From IMG/VR virus record IMGVR_UViG_3300030118_002701, positions 1 to 36,375 of that record: a DNA stretch of 36,375 bases; one strand, given 5' to 3'. Below are positions 1-7,578 of the stretch, piece by piece (within the stretch, counting starts at the first letter, position 1; every line of letters begins with the position of its first letter). The position numbers and the translations under genes are program-made. The DNA comes from a virus. The notes beneath the pieces were generated by a model. The model searched no databases and was not told where the DNA came from. It saw only the letters and a program-made list of their open reading frames with translations.

Positions 1-173
1 CCAACGCAGAGACAAAAACCATTATCAATATCCCAACGAACAGAGCGGATAGACCTTGAGTAAAAATGATGAGCATTAAGAGGCTTAGTCTTGTGGCAGT
101 ATTCACACATTCCATATTCTTTAACTTTGTCTGCCCATGCATGGTCTAGTTTCTTTGATAATGATTTTTTCAC
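1..173 (-). CDS. HNH-type zinc endonuclease-like protein, 3' end cut by the window edge
   Basis: Only the first 57 or so codons lie in the window; the rest runs off the left edge. The visible part matches the N-terminus of the complete copy at 35136-35498 apart from a few substitutions. It shows the CEYC zinc pair, the NAHHFYSRS histidine motif and the second cysteine cluster FCLCVG. The start codon is GTG, as in the right-hand copy. See the complete copy for the functional reading. Confidence 0.8.
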   Translation of the reverse strand, partial: MKKSLSKKLDHAWADKVKEYGMCEYCHKTKPLNAHHFYSRSIRSVRWDIDNGFCLCV

Positions 174-184
174 AGAGGGATTAA

Positions 185-700
185 TTAGAATGGCATATCA
201 TCATTCACTACAGGATCATCAGAAGAAGTTAAACCTTTAACTTTTTCGCTGTACTCCAATATGTCTAATAATGCCAAAGTATTTGCTTCGATGATTGACA
301 CATCTTTACCCGAAAGTATATCGCCTTTCTTAGTACCAAATAACTCAACAGCTAACTTCAAGCATACCTGTTTATGTATGTCGTGAGTCCTATCATCTAT
401 TGTTCTTGTGGTATTAGTGGTAGGGGTAGATGCAGTTGTACCTTCTAAAGGCTTAACTGTCCAAGCTGATTTACCAGGAGCATACTCCTCTTTTTGTATG
501 CTTAACTTTGCACCTTGACTATAAGCTGATAACTTCTTATGTAGTGCATCTGTTGCAAAAAAGCTAGTCTCTACACCATCTTTTCTCACACCATACAAGA
601 ACCAATCTCCATAATTATTAGTACCTGTTTTAGGTTGGTTGTAAAGCAGCTCTACAACATTAGCATCAGTTGGGTTTAATTTGAATGTATTATTTTCCAT
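185..700 (-). CDS. Single-stranded DNA-binding protein (SSB-like)
   Basis: A 171-residue protein that probably coats single-stranded DNA during replication and recombination. Residues about 25-85 (WFLYGVRKDGVETSFFATD and following) have the alternating pattern of an OB fold. The C-terminus is an acidic tail ending DDMPF, closely matching the DDDIPF tip with which bacterial SSBs bind partner proteins. A low-complexity Thr-rich linker joins it to a helical segment (about 103-155). The start is chosen for an AAGGAG site 10 bases upstream, and it overlaps the previous gene by 11 bases. The linker is the most diverged part relative to the second copy at 35510. No sequence search was made; the call rests on the fold pattern and the tail. 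Confidence 0.8.
   Translation of the reverse strand: MENNTFKLNPTDANVVELLYNQPKTGTNNYGDWFLYGVRKDGVETSFFATDALHKKLSAYSQGAKLSIQKEEYAPGKSAWTVKPLEGTTASTPTTNTTRTIDDRTHDIHKQVCLKLAVELFGTKKGDILSGKDVSIIEANTLALLDILEYSEKVKGLTSSDDPVVNDDMPF
228..241. promoter_or_regulatory. Dispersed palindrome, copy 1 (GTTAAA-CC-TTTAAC)
   Basis: Perfect 6+6 dyad with a 2-base spacer, followed by CTTTTTCGC. It lies inside the SSB gene, coding part of the KVKGLT stretch just before the acidic tail. It is one of seven perfect copies in the window counting its duplicate at 35553. Confidence 0.6.
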
Positions 701-953
701 TCTTTTTATTCTCCTTTATTGTGTTTTTTATTGTTTCTGTTAAATCCTTGTATTCAACAGTTTTCCTACCATCCCTATACTCTACACTAGCACATTCTAG
801 ATAGGGATGCCTTGATTCAAAAGTATGAAGATAGTCTTGTACACCCTCAATCAAATCAGTAATATTCATCCTAGTAATCGTTCTGTCTCCTTGAGTGTAC
901 TCGTCAATACCATCCCAACCTATAGTAGCGTAATATATAGCATCACTCTTCAT
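690..953 (-). CDS. Conserved phage protein of unknown function, 87 aa
   Basis: Not recognised. It is a small mixed-charge protein with a lysine-rich C-terminus (TIKNTIKENKKNGK) and no membrane segment. It lies directly upstream of the SSB gene with an 11-base overlap, so the two are probably co-translated. Its own start (953) overlaps the end of the 45-codon gene 943-1080. A nearly identical copy is at 36030-36293; keeping the reading frame in both alleles supports a real gene. Confidence 0.75.
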   Translation of the reverse strand: MKSDAIYYATIGWDGIDEYTQGDRTITRMNITDLIEGVQDYLHTFESRHPYLECASVEYRDGRKTVEYKDLTETIKNTIKENKKNGK

Positions 954-1080
954 GTTCTGAAATCTTTCTTAGAGTGCATGAATGCCTCTCTAATAATTTA
1001 AATAGCTGATTCCTTACAAAAGTGATCTCTTCACTATTTGCATCTTCAGGGAACTCAACTCTTATTGTCTCTCTTTTCAT
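943..1080 (-). CDS. Small protein of unknown function, 45 aa
   Basis: A short ORF starting MKRETIRVEFPEDANSEEI and ending RKISEHEE. It has an AAGGAG ribosome site 9-10 bases before the ATG and overlaps the next gene by 11 bases, the usual pattern of this operon. It is charged and probably helical. Most of it is repeated at 36283-36375 with the frame kept. No function can be assigned. Confidence 0.6.
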   Translation of the reverse strand: MKRETIRVEFPEDANSEEITFVRNQLFKLLERHSCTLRKISEHEE

Positions 1081-1111
1081 ATCAGAAGTTACTCCTTTCC
1101 TTTGATATAAA

Positions 1112-1876
1112 TCAACCTTTGATTAACTCTCCCCATAATGAGGTTTTACCATCGACAATCTGAACTAGATGTACAGTAAAAAATCCATTATTATAAAAGT
1201 CTACTATGGCAAAAGCATGTTGCCAATTATGTGCCCTGTTACCAAGCCACTCATTAGCCTCTGCACTCATATCTTTTAAGCATCCAATAGACCATGCAGA
1301 CTTAACACCATCAATGTGAGTTACACTAGACTGCTGTATATCGTGATGATGACCATACATAACATTACCACCCATTCTAAGTAAGTGGTTTCTAGTATGT
1401 TGGATACCTGCATAATGATGTCCGTGATAAAAATTTAATTTACCAATCTTTAACATTTTACCTAATCTATGATACTTATAACCACGCTCTTTCAATCGTA
1501 AAGCATTAGGTACTTTATATTTACTAGCCAAGTAAGGATTCTCTTCTACAAATCTATTTAACCAATCCTCATGGTTACCTTCAATAAAATGCCTTATCTT
1601 TACATTAGCTTTATCTAGTGATTCATCTATTATATCCATACCTTTATTAACTTGAGCAATCTCTTCATCAACAAATGGTATCTGATATTCTAGTGGTGGT
1701 CTTTTCTTTTTCTTCCACTGCCAATGACTCACGGAATGCCACTCTCCTGTGTCTCCTAAATCTATATATCCGTCTGGTTTTATAATCTCTATAGCTTGAC
1801 AAACAACGCTTATAGCTTTCATGTCAGCCATAGGAAAATGTTTATCTGGGGTTACTATATATCGTTTTACTTTCAT
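1112..1876 (-). CDS. Calcineurin-like metallophosphoesterase
   Basis: A 254-residue phosphoesterase. The metal-binding motifs come in family order: PDKH near residue 10 (first Asp/His), GDTGEWHS at 41-48, GNHED at 100-104, YHGHHYAG near 165 and YGHHHD near 190. The family hydrolyses phosphomono- or diesters with two metal ions; the substrate cannot be read from sequence, with nucleic acid ends or nucleotides the likely options given the replication genes around it. The ATG at 1876 is preferred over one seven codons earlier because GGAG lies 5 bases before it and because it forms an ATGA overlap with the stop of the upstream gene. Confidence 0.85.
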   Translation of the reverse strand: MKVKRYIVTPDKHFPMADMKAISVVCQAIEIIKPDGYIDLGDTGEWHSVSHWQWKKKKRPPLEYQIPFVDEEIAQVNKGMDIIDESLDKANVKIRHFIEGNHEDWLNRFVEENPYLASKYKVPNALRLKERGYKYHRLGKMLKIGKLNFYHGHHYAGIQHTRNHLLRMGGNVMYGHHHDIQQSSVTHIDGVKSAWSIGCLKDMSAEANEWLGNRAHNWQHAFAIVDFYNNGFFTVHLVQIVDGKTSLWGELIKG

Positions 1877-2100
1877 ATTAACTCCGCATTTATCCACTTA
1901 TCCAATGCTTGTTCCCATTGATTATATGTGGCTTTGTTGTTGTTATACTTAATCCAAATCTCATCAAACTCTTCTGCTAGTCTGTTACGCATATGCCTTA
2001 TATGTCTTTCTTTACTTTGATTCCTGTATTTCTCATTATTTATAGCTGAGGTTTTATTCAAAAAGATTTTCTTTAAATTGGGTTTCTTCAAAGTACTCAT
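1873..2100 (-). CDS. Hypothetical protein, 75 aa, lysine/asparagine rich
   Basis: Not recognised. A basic, mostly helical protein (MSTLKKPNLKKIFLNK at the start, aromatic-rich toward the end). The start at 2100 is a guess: an ATG four codons earlier (2112) is equally open and neither has a clear ribosome site. The gene begins inside the 3' end of the primase-helicase gene (47-base overlap) and ends on an ATGA overlap with the phosphoesterase, so translation is probably coupled at both ends. Confidence 0.55.
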   Translation of the reverse strand: MSTLKKPNLKKIFLNKTSAINNEKYRNQSKERHIRHMRNRLAEEFDEIWIKYNNNKATYNQWEQALDKWINAELI

Positions 2101-3736
2101 AATATCTACCATTAGTCAAATTGTATTTTAGTTTTGCAGGATGACCTTGATTGGGTTTACCATTCTTATATTGAAACCTAATCTTATGAACATGAATACC
2201 TGCATAATCATCTTCATCTGTTTTATGTCTGTGTACAGTAATTGCATTATCGCATTTATTAAACCAATTAGCTGAACCACTTATATCATATGGAGTAGGC
2301 ACAACAGGTTTCCTATCAACACCATTCTCCATTTTTCTTGGATGTGCTACTAACCATATATGTAACTCATTCACTTTGGCAAACGCACTAAGCTGTGAAA
2401 GTACTCTTGATATATATAAAGTCTCATTCTCTCCATCTCCATATTTATGTTCAATCGTGTTCCACGGATCGATAACAAGACCATTTAGACCAAATCTATA
2501 GTTAAGTATCTTAGCTTGTTCCATTATAGATTCAATAGTTACAGAGTCCTCTTGTGTGCCTATGAATTTAATATGGTCGTTAAGTATCTTCATAGAACTT
2601 CGTGCTGTCTCTTCATTTAGTTTATCTTCTCCCCAAAATGCCTTACCCGAAAACTTACCTACCAGTTTAAGTAAATGATGCTCAACTGGAAAATTCTCTG
2701 CTGAGAATATACCAAATCTCCAGCCATATGATTGAATCATATTAATCATTAACGCATCCATCCACTCTGATTTACCCATATTAGGTACACCTGTAACCAC
2801 TGTAACCTCTGATGGACTAACCAAATAATGAGGATCAACAGCACTCCAACCTGTAGATAAACCTTTATGTTGAGGCTTTAATAATAAATCAATAGCATCA
2901 TCTTCAATATCCTGTACCATTACAACACCATCAATAGGATACGGATGTGCGTTAGATACTATATTCTGAACCTCATCTTCTCCATGCTTTACAAGTACAT
3001 CATTCATATCCTTACATCCATCGGGATATGTAATCCTAAAACACTTCTCTCTACCTATTCTTCTTGATAACTCATCCCTAAGAAACTTACCTGCACTATC
3101 TGAATCAGTGCATAATATAATCGTTTCTGCATTCATTAGATGTTCTTCTGCTGATAACAGGTAGCTAAACTTCTTATCTGTTGGATTTGAGCCACTTGCA
3201 GGGGCACCATCGGGTACTGATACAACATTCATAAAACCAGCTTGTACAAGCGATAAAGCATCCATTTCGCCCTCAGTAATTATAATAGTCTCCATACCTT
3301 TCATAGAATCAAATCTATAAAAACACTTCTCAGCATTCTTAGATTGTTTAAATCTTTTATCTGCTGTCCGTGATTTAATATTAACCACTTCTTCATCTTT
3401 ATAAAAGGGAAAGTGTATCCACCTATTTTCATATCCTATTTTCTCTGCATCAACCACTGCCCTAGTTATACATCTATCTTCAAACCACTTATAAACTTCT
3501 TCAGGTAGTTCTGTTTTAGGTGGAGTAGGTTTTTCAATCGGTGGTAAAGTTAAATGTTTAACTTTTTCTTTTAGTGATCCCTTCCAACTACAATGATGAC
3601 AATGCCACACACCTTCATCAACATTTACTGATAAACATGTATCGTATGATTTCTTCCTACCCTTACTACATTTAGGGCAAGTAGTCTTTACCTGTCCACT
3701 GCCACTCACAAATATTCCGTTCTCCTCAAAGGTCAT
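2054..3736 (-). CDS. Bifunctional primase-helicase (T7 gp4-like)
   Basis: A 560-residue replicative enzyme that should unwind the fork and make primers. Domains in order: a zinc-binding primase domain with C20, C23, C46 and C49; a TOPRIM domain with ITEGEMDA near 153-160 and the LCTDSDSAGK aspartates near 208-217; then a RecA-type hexameric helicase with Walker A GVPNMGKS (316-323), Walker B LVIDPWN and the H3-like WLVAHPRK. Length and order fit the T7 gp4/Twinkle family. An AGGAG site lies about 10 bases before the ATG, which overlaps the upstream stop by one base (TAATG). No DNA polymerase is recognised in the window, so it presumably works with the host polymerase. Confidence 0.92.
   Translation of the reverse strand: MTFEENGIFVSGSGQVKTTCPKCSKGRKKSYDTCLSVNVDEGVWHCHHCSWKGSLKEKVKHLTLPPIEKPTPPKTELPEEVYKWFEDRCITRAVVDAEKIGYENRWIHFPFYKDEEVVNIKSRTADKRFKQSKNAEKCFYRFDSMKGMETIIITEGEMDALSLVQAGFMNVVSVPDGAPASGSNPTDKKFSYLLSAEEHLMNAETIILCTDSDSAGKFLRDELSRRIGREKCFRITYPDGCKDMNDVLVKHGEDEVQNIVSNAHPYPIDGVVMVQDIEDDAIDLLLKPQHKGLSTGWSAVDPHYLVSPSEVTVVTGVPNMGKSEWMDALMINMIQSYGWRFGIFSAENFPVEHHLLKLVGKFSGKAFWGEDKLNEETARSSMKILNDHIKFIGTQEDSVTIESIMEQAKILNYRFGLNGLVIDPWNTIEHKYGDGENETLYISRVLSQLSAFAKVNELHIWLVAHPRKMENGVDRKPVVPTPYDISGSANWFNKCDNAITVHRHKTDEDDYAGIHVHKIRFQYKNGKPNQGHPAKLKYNLTNGRYYEYFEETQFKENLFE
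3550..3563. promoter_or_regulatory. Dispersed palindrome, copy 2 (GTTAAA-TG-TTTAAC)
   Basis: Perfect dyad followed by CTTTTTCT, located within the 5' third of the primase-helicase gene (coding KVKHLT). The orientation of the T-rich flank is the same as in copy 1. Confidence 0.6.
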
Positions 3737-4524
3737 TATGCTTCACTCCTATATTTAGTTAGTAGATTATTCCATTTAGTAAAACCATTATCTGATTTCT
3801 TCCTTAGAGTTTTCAAAGATATTAAGTTCTTATGCCAAAATCTATCTTGTAATGCCCAATATATAACATCCTTAATTAACTTATAATCTACCTTATCTAA
3901 TCTTATCAAATCATAAATCATATTGATTGATTTATTTATTAAATCATCATCACTTTTCCAATCAGAGTATAGATGTGGAAACTTTTTACTTTGCCTATCA
4001 TAAAAATGATTTACAATGTTTTGTATGTATTCTAATTGCTTATCATTTATGCTATCATTTAATTGGGTGTGCCTAATATTAGGTTCTATCTTATTAGTTA
4101 CTATAGTATTATTATTATATAATAATGTAGCCAATATACCACTAGGCATTTCCAAGTCTTTTAGAGGAGAAGAGTCTGAAACCCCATTTAGATTATCGGC
4201 ATGGGTAAAATGAGAAGATTGTCTTACCCCCTCCGAAATATAGGTAGGGATAGGTGTAATAAATCTCTTTATAAATTTATGAGTTTGTTCCTCCACATCT
4301 ATTTGAACATGTATAAAACCATGCTCTCTTAACTCTTTTAAAGCACTATTTACTGTACTTATGCTTATGTTTAAAGCCTTAACAAAATGTGAATTTCGTT
4401 TTATACACTTGCCTTGCTCATTAAGTGTAGATGTTATTTCAGCATACAACAATTTTGAGATTGGTTTTAAATCCTTGTGATGCCTAATTGGTAATGGTAT
4501 TGAACCATAGTATGTACTATTCAT
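3736..4524 (-). CDS. Replication initiator / helicase-loader-like winged-helix protein
   Basis: A 262-residue protein. The N-terminal 90 residues look like a winged helix: LSKLLYAEITSTL-type helix, then SISTVNSALKELREHGFI as a recognition helix. A low-complexity Ser/Asn linker follows. The C-terminal domain ends with FWHKNLISLKTLRKK and GFTKWNNLL, a pattern common in phage O-like and DnaD-like replication proteins that bind the origin and deliver the helicase. Its position directly upstream of the primase-helicase supports that role. Start chosen for a strong AAGGAGG site. The family assignment is from memory of the C-terminal pattern. Confidence 0.65.
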   Translation of the reverse strand: MNSTYYGSIPLPIRHHKDLKPISKLLYAEITSTLNEQGKCIKRNSHFVKALNISISTVNSALKELREHGFIHVQIDVEEQTHKFIKRFITPIPTYISEGVRQSSHFTHADNLNGVSDSSPLKDLEMPSGILATLLYNNNTIVTNKIEPNIRHTQLNDSINDKQLEYIQNIVNHFYDRQSKKFPHLYSDWKSDDDLINKSINMIYDLIRLDKVDYKLIKDVIYWALQDRFWHKNLISLKTLRKKSDNGFTKWNNLLTKYRSEA

Positions 4525-4534
4525 TTTTCCTCCT

Positions 4535-4750
4535 TTAGAAACCTGCTGTTTTTCTTACTATATTATCATAATATTGGCACTCTTCTCCGTTAGCGATCTT
4601 ACAGGGTTTATTATAATAATCCTCATCAATATACTGCTTGAGGTCTTTATCAATCATAATACCACTGCATTTGTAACCTGCATCATAATTTGCACAATAA
4701 TTTTTTACGGATGTCTTTATTGTATTTTTTTCTCGGTTCATCCTTAGCAT
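4535..4750 (-). CDS. Small cysteine-rich protein, 71 aa
   Basis: Not recognised. It has five cysteines (NYCANYDAGYKCSG, NKPCKI, EECQYY), spaced as in a small metal-binding domain, within an otherwise charged protein. AAGGAG lies 7 bases before the ATG. It belongs to the leftward operon just upstream of the replication initiator-like gene. A structural zinc site is inferred, not shown. Confidence 0.6.
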   Translation of the reverse strand: MLRMNREKNTIKTSVKNYCANYDAGYKCSGIMIDKDLKQYIDEDYYNKPCKIANGEECQYYDNIVRKTAGF

Positions 4751-4767
4751 TATTATTCTCCTTTTTC

Positions 4768-5058
4768 TTAGGACATAAGTTCATTGTAAAGGGATATGGC
4801 ATATTTTCTCCAATGTTTTAACGGAACTATTAACTTCTTTTCTCCACCTAGATTTTTATAAAATCCATTAGCAAGTGCATATTCTGTATCTATATCGTAG
4901 ACATACTGCCTTGTAATATAACGAATAGTATGATACTTTGCAAGTGGAAATTTTTCCACATTAATTGTCCAACTGCCACCAGACATTCTAAGTTTTCCAG
5001 ATTCTTTTTCATGTTTAAATAAAACATGATTCTTAATATATACTCTAGGCATTTTCAT
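4768..5058 (-). CDS. Hypothetical protein, 96 aa
   Basis: A basic, aromatic-rich protein (many Tyr, Lys, His), probably globular and possibly nucleic-acid binding by charge alone. The ATG at 5058 has GGAG 8 bases upstream, and the gene overlaps the 59-codon gene 5045-5224 by 14 bases. No family recognised. Confidence 0.65.
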   Translation of the reverse strand: MKMPRVYIKNHVLFKHEKESGKLRMSGGSWTINVEKFPLAKYHTIRYITRQYVYDIDTEYALANGFYKNLGGEKKLIVPLKHWRKYAISLYNELMS

Positions 5059-5224
5059 ATTTTGCTCTCCTACTTTTTTCTTGTGATCGTATTAGTATTT
5101 TAATCAACTCATCATCGCTGTGATTTATAAAGTCAAATAAAAATTCATAAATATCTCTACGCTCTGATATTGCTAATCCTATCATCATTTGCTGTATTTC
5201 AGCTAGTATTTTACTCTTTGTCAT
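5045..5224 (-). CDS. Small helical protein, 59 aa
   Basis: A short ORF starting MTKSKILAEIQQMM, strongly helical and charged. It is preceded by a GGGAGG site 9 bases before the ATG. It overlaps the genes on both sides (14 bases each), as expected for this densely packed operon. Function unknown. Confidence 0.6.
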   Translation of the reverse strand: MTKSKILAEIQQMMIGLAISERRDIYEFLFDFINHSDDELIKILIRSQEKSRRAKYENA

Positions 5225-5339
5225 CTTTTAATACCTCCCTTGCTATTTTTCTTAAATAAATTGGGTTTGCTTGGTCTGAGCAATTAGCTATTTCTTCTAA
5301 GACCTTTTTATAAGATAATAACTTTGTATAAATTATCAT
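5211..5339 (-). CDS. Small protein, 42 aa
   Basis: Starts MIIYTKLLSYKKVLEE. The ATG follows a near-perfect AAGGAGGTG site that lies inside the end of the methyltransferase gene, and the two share a one-base TAATG overlap. Helical and charged; function unknown. Confidence 0.6.
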   Translation of the reverse strand: MIIYTKLLSYKKVLEEIANCSDQANPIYLRKIAREVLKDDKE

Positions 5340-5962
5340 TACACCTCCTTATTTGATAATATCTCAAGACATAAATCTTGAGGAACTATACTACGTTCAT
5401 AATTATTCTTTAGACCTTGTGTTCCTGTTCTACTGCCTCTTGGTGCAGGTTGGTGGTGGCAATCCTTGTTTCCATTTTTACATACAGGCTTTGGAATCCA
5501 AGACTTGTCATTAGTCCACAAATCCGTTGGCTTGGCTCTGTCGTCTCCGTACTGACAATACCATATAGTATGTCTAGGTAGGTCTTGCATAAATTCCATT
5601 TTTCTTAATAAGCCTCTAGGATTCTCAATATAATAATACTTAGGATTGAAGTGATTTATAATCTCTATAGTTTTTTTAGCTATAGCTAATCCCATGTATG
5701 CACTTGAGGTTTTAGGTATATAACTTCTGTTGCCCCCTTTCCAATGATGACCTATAGATGCTACACTAAATGTATAGCAAGGTACAGATGCCCATATAAA
5801 GTCGGGTTGAAATGGTACTTTCTTAGGGTTGAAGTCCATTATATTAGTTACATAATCAATCTTATCAAAGTTATTTATATCAGATGCAAAGGTATTATGA
5901 CCTAATTTTTCTGCAACTTTTGAAAGTGATCTTGAACCTGCGAACAATTCTAATACATTCAT
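5339..5962 (-). CDS. DNA (cytosine-5) methyltransferase-like protein
   Basis: A 207-residue protein with the key C5-methyltransferase motifs: LELFAGSRS at 4-12 (SAM-binding motif I), SVPCYTFS at 59-66 with C62 as the attacking cysteine (motif IV), and IENPRG at 112-117 with E113-N114 (motif VI). A GDDRAKPTDLWTN stretch follows. At 207 residues it is short for the family and the target-recognition part is small. No restriction partner is seen, so it is an orphan enzyme, perhaps protecting phage DNA from host restriction. The start forms an ATGA overlap with the upstream stop. Confidence 0.85.
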   Translation of the reverse strand: MNVLELFAGSRSLSKVAEKLGHNTFASDINNFDKIDYVTNIMDFNPKKVPFQPDFIWASVPCYTFSVASIGHHWKGGNRSYIPKTSSAYMGLAIAKKTIEIINHFNPKYYYIENPRGLLRKMEFMQDLPRHTIWYCQYGDDRAKPTDLWTNDKSWIPKPVCKNGNKDCHHQPAPRGSRTGTQGLKNNYERSIVPQDLCLEILSNKEV

Positions 5963-6285
5963 GCAATCGCCCCTAAATCCTCAATGAATTTATAATCATT
6001 GCACTCATGCTCTATGCCACAATTATCCATTATAGTATCTTTTATACTTTCAACAAAAGCATCTACAGATTCTTCACTTTTTATAAGATGATGTTCAAAG
6101 TAATTACTGATGTGATGTATTAATATAGTAGGTAACACAACCTCAGAAAATTTATCAAACTTTAATTGGCTCATGTTATTTACATAATCAGATAATAAAT
6201 CACACAGTTCTTTATTAAACTCAGTACAATCTTTTTGGTACTGCTTTGTTTCAAGATATGCTATCTTTTGTTTTTCCTTTAACAT
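5959..6285 (-). CDS. Hypothetical protein, 108 aa
   Basis: An acidic, predicted all-helical soluble protein. It has an AGGAG site 7 bases before the ATG and its stop overlaps the methyltransferase start (ATGA). The leader just upstream contains the palindrome at 6303-6316, close enough that a protein bound there could affect its expression. No family recognised. Confidence 0.65.
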   Translation of the reverse strand: MLKEKQKIAYLETKQYQKDCTEFNKELCDLLSDYVNNMSQLKFDKFSEVVLPTILIHHISNYFEHHLIKSEESVDAFVESIKDTIMDNCGIEHECNDYKFIEDLGAIA

Positions 6286-6302
6286 TATTGTTCTCCTAAT
6301 TA

Positions 6303-6316
6303 GTTAAACGTTTAAC
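6303..6316. promoter_or_regulatory. Dispersed palindrome, copy 3 (GTTAAA-CG-TTTAAC)
   Basis: Perfect dyad followed by TTTTTATT. On the transcribed strand it spans the stop region of the zinc-ribbon gene and lies a few bases upstream of the ribosome site for the gene at 5959-6285. Confidence 0.6.
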
Positions 6317-6572
6317 TTTTTATTATTTCATATAAGACAAAATCTCTAAGCATTTGTGCATGTGATGTTCTACCTTCACAAACAGGGCAAGTAACTTTAG
6401 CCTTACCATATGTTACAAAGTCCTCATAAAACGTAACATACTTATTTATTGTTTGCCCACCTAGCCTAGACTTTTCAATATCCATCCTTTCCCAGCACTT
6501 ATTGCATTTCTTACAATGCTTGATAGTCTGGTCAGCTTCTTTGTCTCTCCATTCTCTACATGCATTCTTCAC
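6312..6572 (-). CDS. Zinc-ribbon protein, 86 aa
   Basis: Two cysteine clusters, HCKKCNKCW (C20, C23, C26) and CPVC (about 62-65), make a likely zinc ribbon. The rest is basic and aromatic. Zinc ribbons in small phage proteins often bind nucleic acid or host transcription proteins, but nothing specific is visible. The start is a GTG that overlaps the upstream TAG by one base, with GAGG 10 bases before it. Confidence 0.65.
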   Translation of the reverse strand: MKNACREWRDKEADQTIKHCKKCNKCWERMDIEKSRLGGQTINKYVTFYEDFVTYGKAKVTCPVCEGRTSHAQMLRDFVLYEIIKS

Positions 6573-6742
6573 TATTCATTATCCTCATCAAACTCAAGTT
6601 TAATATTATAATCATTAGCCACTTTTTTAAGTAGTATCTCAGTATAATGTCGCTTATCGCTAGTCATTTCTAAAGTATAACCCATAGTAAATAAATACTC
6701 GATAGCCTCCATGCATTCTTTTTTTGTAACTTTGTTTAGCAT
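6572..6742 (-). CDS. Small protein, 56 aa
   Basis: Starts MLNKVTKKECMEAIEYLF and ends with an acidic tail (FDEDNE). AGGGGG lies about 9 bases before the ATG. It is joined by one-base overlaps to the genes on both sides. Function unknown. Confidence 0.6.
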   Translation of the reverse strand: MLNKVTKKECMEAIEYLFTMGYTLEMTSDKRHYTEILLKKVANDYNIKLEFDEDNE

Positions 6743-6888
6743 TATTTAATCCCCCTAATTTGATGGTTAAGTTTGAGAGAATAATACCTATAAATATCTA
6801 CCTTTGCTCTCTCAATGTTTAAGTCTGTTTTCAATTTAGCAACCCATATTATAAGTGCCATAATAGATAACATTAATATAATCTCCAT
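6742..6888 (-). CDS. Small single-pass membrane protein, 48 aa
   Basis: The start is placed at 6888, not at the longer upstream ATG, because AGGAGAACTT immediately precedes it. Residues 2-17 (EIILMLSIMALIIWVA) form one hydrophobic membrane segment, followed by a basic tail that should stay in the cytoplasm. Function unknown; an accessory or host-takeover role is a guess. Confidence 0.55.
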   Translation of the reverse strand: MEIILMLSIMALIIWVAKLKTDLNIERAKVDIYRYYSLKLNHQIRGIK

Positions 6889-6947
6889 AAGTTCTCCTAT
6901 TGTTAGATTTAAGTTACATATAATATAAATTATAGTCAAGTAATATT

Positions 6948-7145
6948 CTAAGACCTTTCTGTTTTATAACTAATCTCAACTTTATCTTCTCCGTCAGTTA
7001 TAAACTTAACAATCTTAACTAGCACTTGGTCATTTAAACCACTTGCATTATCTGCCATCTTTCTAATTAATAAAGATTGTTTTATATCTTTAAAAACGTT
7101 TTCAGATATATTTAATTCTATTTTTTTATATTTTATTTCATTCAT
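6948..7145 (-). CDS. Hypothetical protein, 65 aa
   Basis: A small lysine- and isoleucine-rich protein, separated from the nuclease gene by a single base. The ribosome site is weak, so coupling to the upstream gene is likely. The 60 bases after its stop hold an AT-rich stretch with a TTGACT box (minus strand near 6934) that might be a secondary promoter. Function unknown. Confidence 0.55.
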   Translation of the reverse strand: MNEIKYKKIELNISENVFKDIKQSLLIRKMADNASGLNDQVLVKIVKFITDGEDKVEISYKTERS

Positions 7146-7146
7146 T

Positions 7147-7578
7147 TTAAAACTCAGGATTTATATAATCTTGCCAATCGTGAATTAATTTTCTTTGCTT
7201 GTCGTTTGATTTATTTCCAATCCTCATACTAATTTGCCAACGCTTATTATAACGCTTGTTTTTTACATACATTACAATAGCACTTGATAAGCCATTAGGT
7301 TGTTCAATCTCATGTACTAATGCAACCCAATCGGCTCTAGTCTTTTTTATATCAAATACTACAGAATCTGTGCTGTCATAAGTAGTCCTGTATTTGACCT
7401 GCAAAGTAAATGTTTTAGATTCAGTATATAAACCTTTTCCAATTTTTTGTGGTTTTTTCTCCACAATAAAATCTACTCCATCATCATCTAACTCTACTTT
7501 GTGAGGATATAAACCACGCTTAATTAAGTCAATTTTTGTAAACGACTCTCCAATTATACCTTTTCTAACACTATTCAT
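7147..7578 (-). CDS. PD-(D/E)XK nuclease-like protein
   Basis: A 143-residue protein with the spacing of a small PD-(D/E)XK nuclease: GIIGES with E11, then GVDFIVEK with D36, then LQVKYR with Q60 and K62 (E...D...QxK). This resembles archaeal-type Holliday junction resolvases and related restriction-like nucleases. In this operon it could resolve or trim replication and recombination intermediates, or attack host DNA. GGAG is 8 bases before the ATG. The call is by motif only. Confidence 0.65.
   Translation of the reverse strand: MNSVRKGIIGESFTKIDLIKRGLYPHKVELDDDGVDFIVEKKPQKIGKGLYTESKTFTLQVKYRTTYDSTDSVVFDIKKTRADWVALVHEIEQPNGLSSAIVMYVKNKRYNKRWQISMRIGNKSNDKQRKLIHDWQDYINPEF

Larger units (their letters stand above)
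1..1035. repeat. Left copy of the divergent terminal redundancy
   Basis: This stretch aligns end to end with 35326-36375. Both carry the same genes in the same order: the HNH gene start, the ssDNA-binding protein gene, an 87-codon gene and the end of a 45-codon gene. The copies differ by scattered substitutions (for example near 78, 123, 141 and 207) and by a diverged block near 395-440 with a net 15-base length change. Identity is high but clearly not complete. The redundancy shows that the contig goes once round the phage genome plus about 1 kb. Confidence 0.95.
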
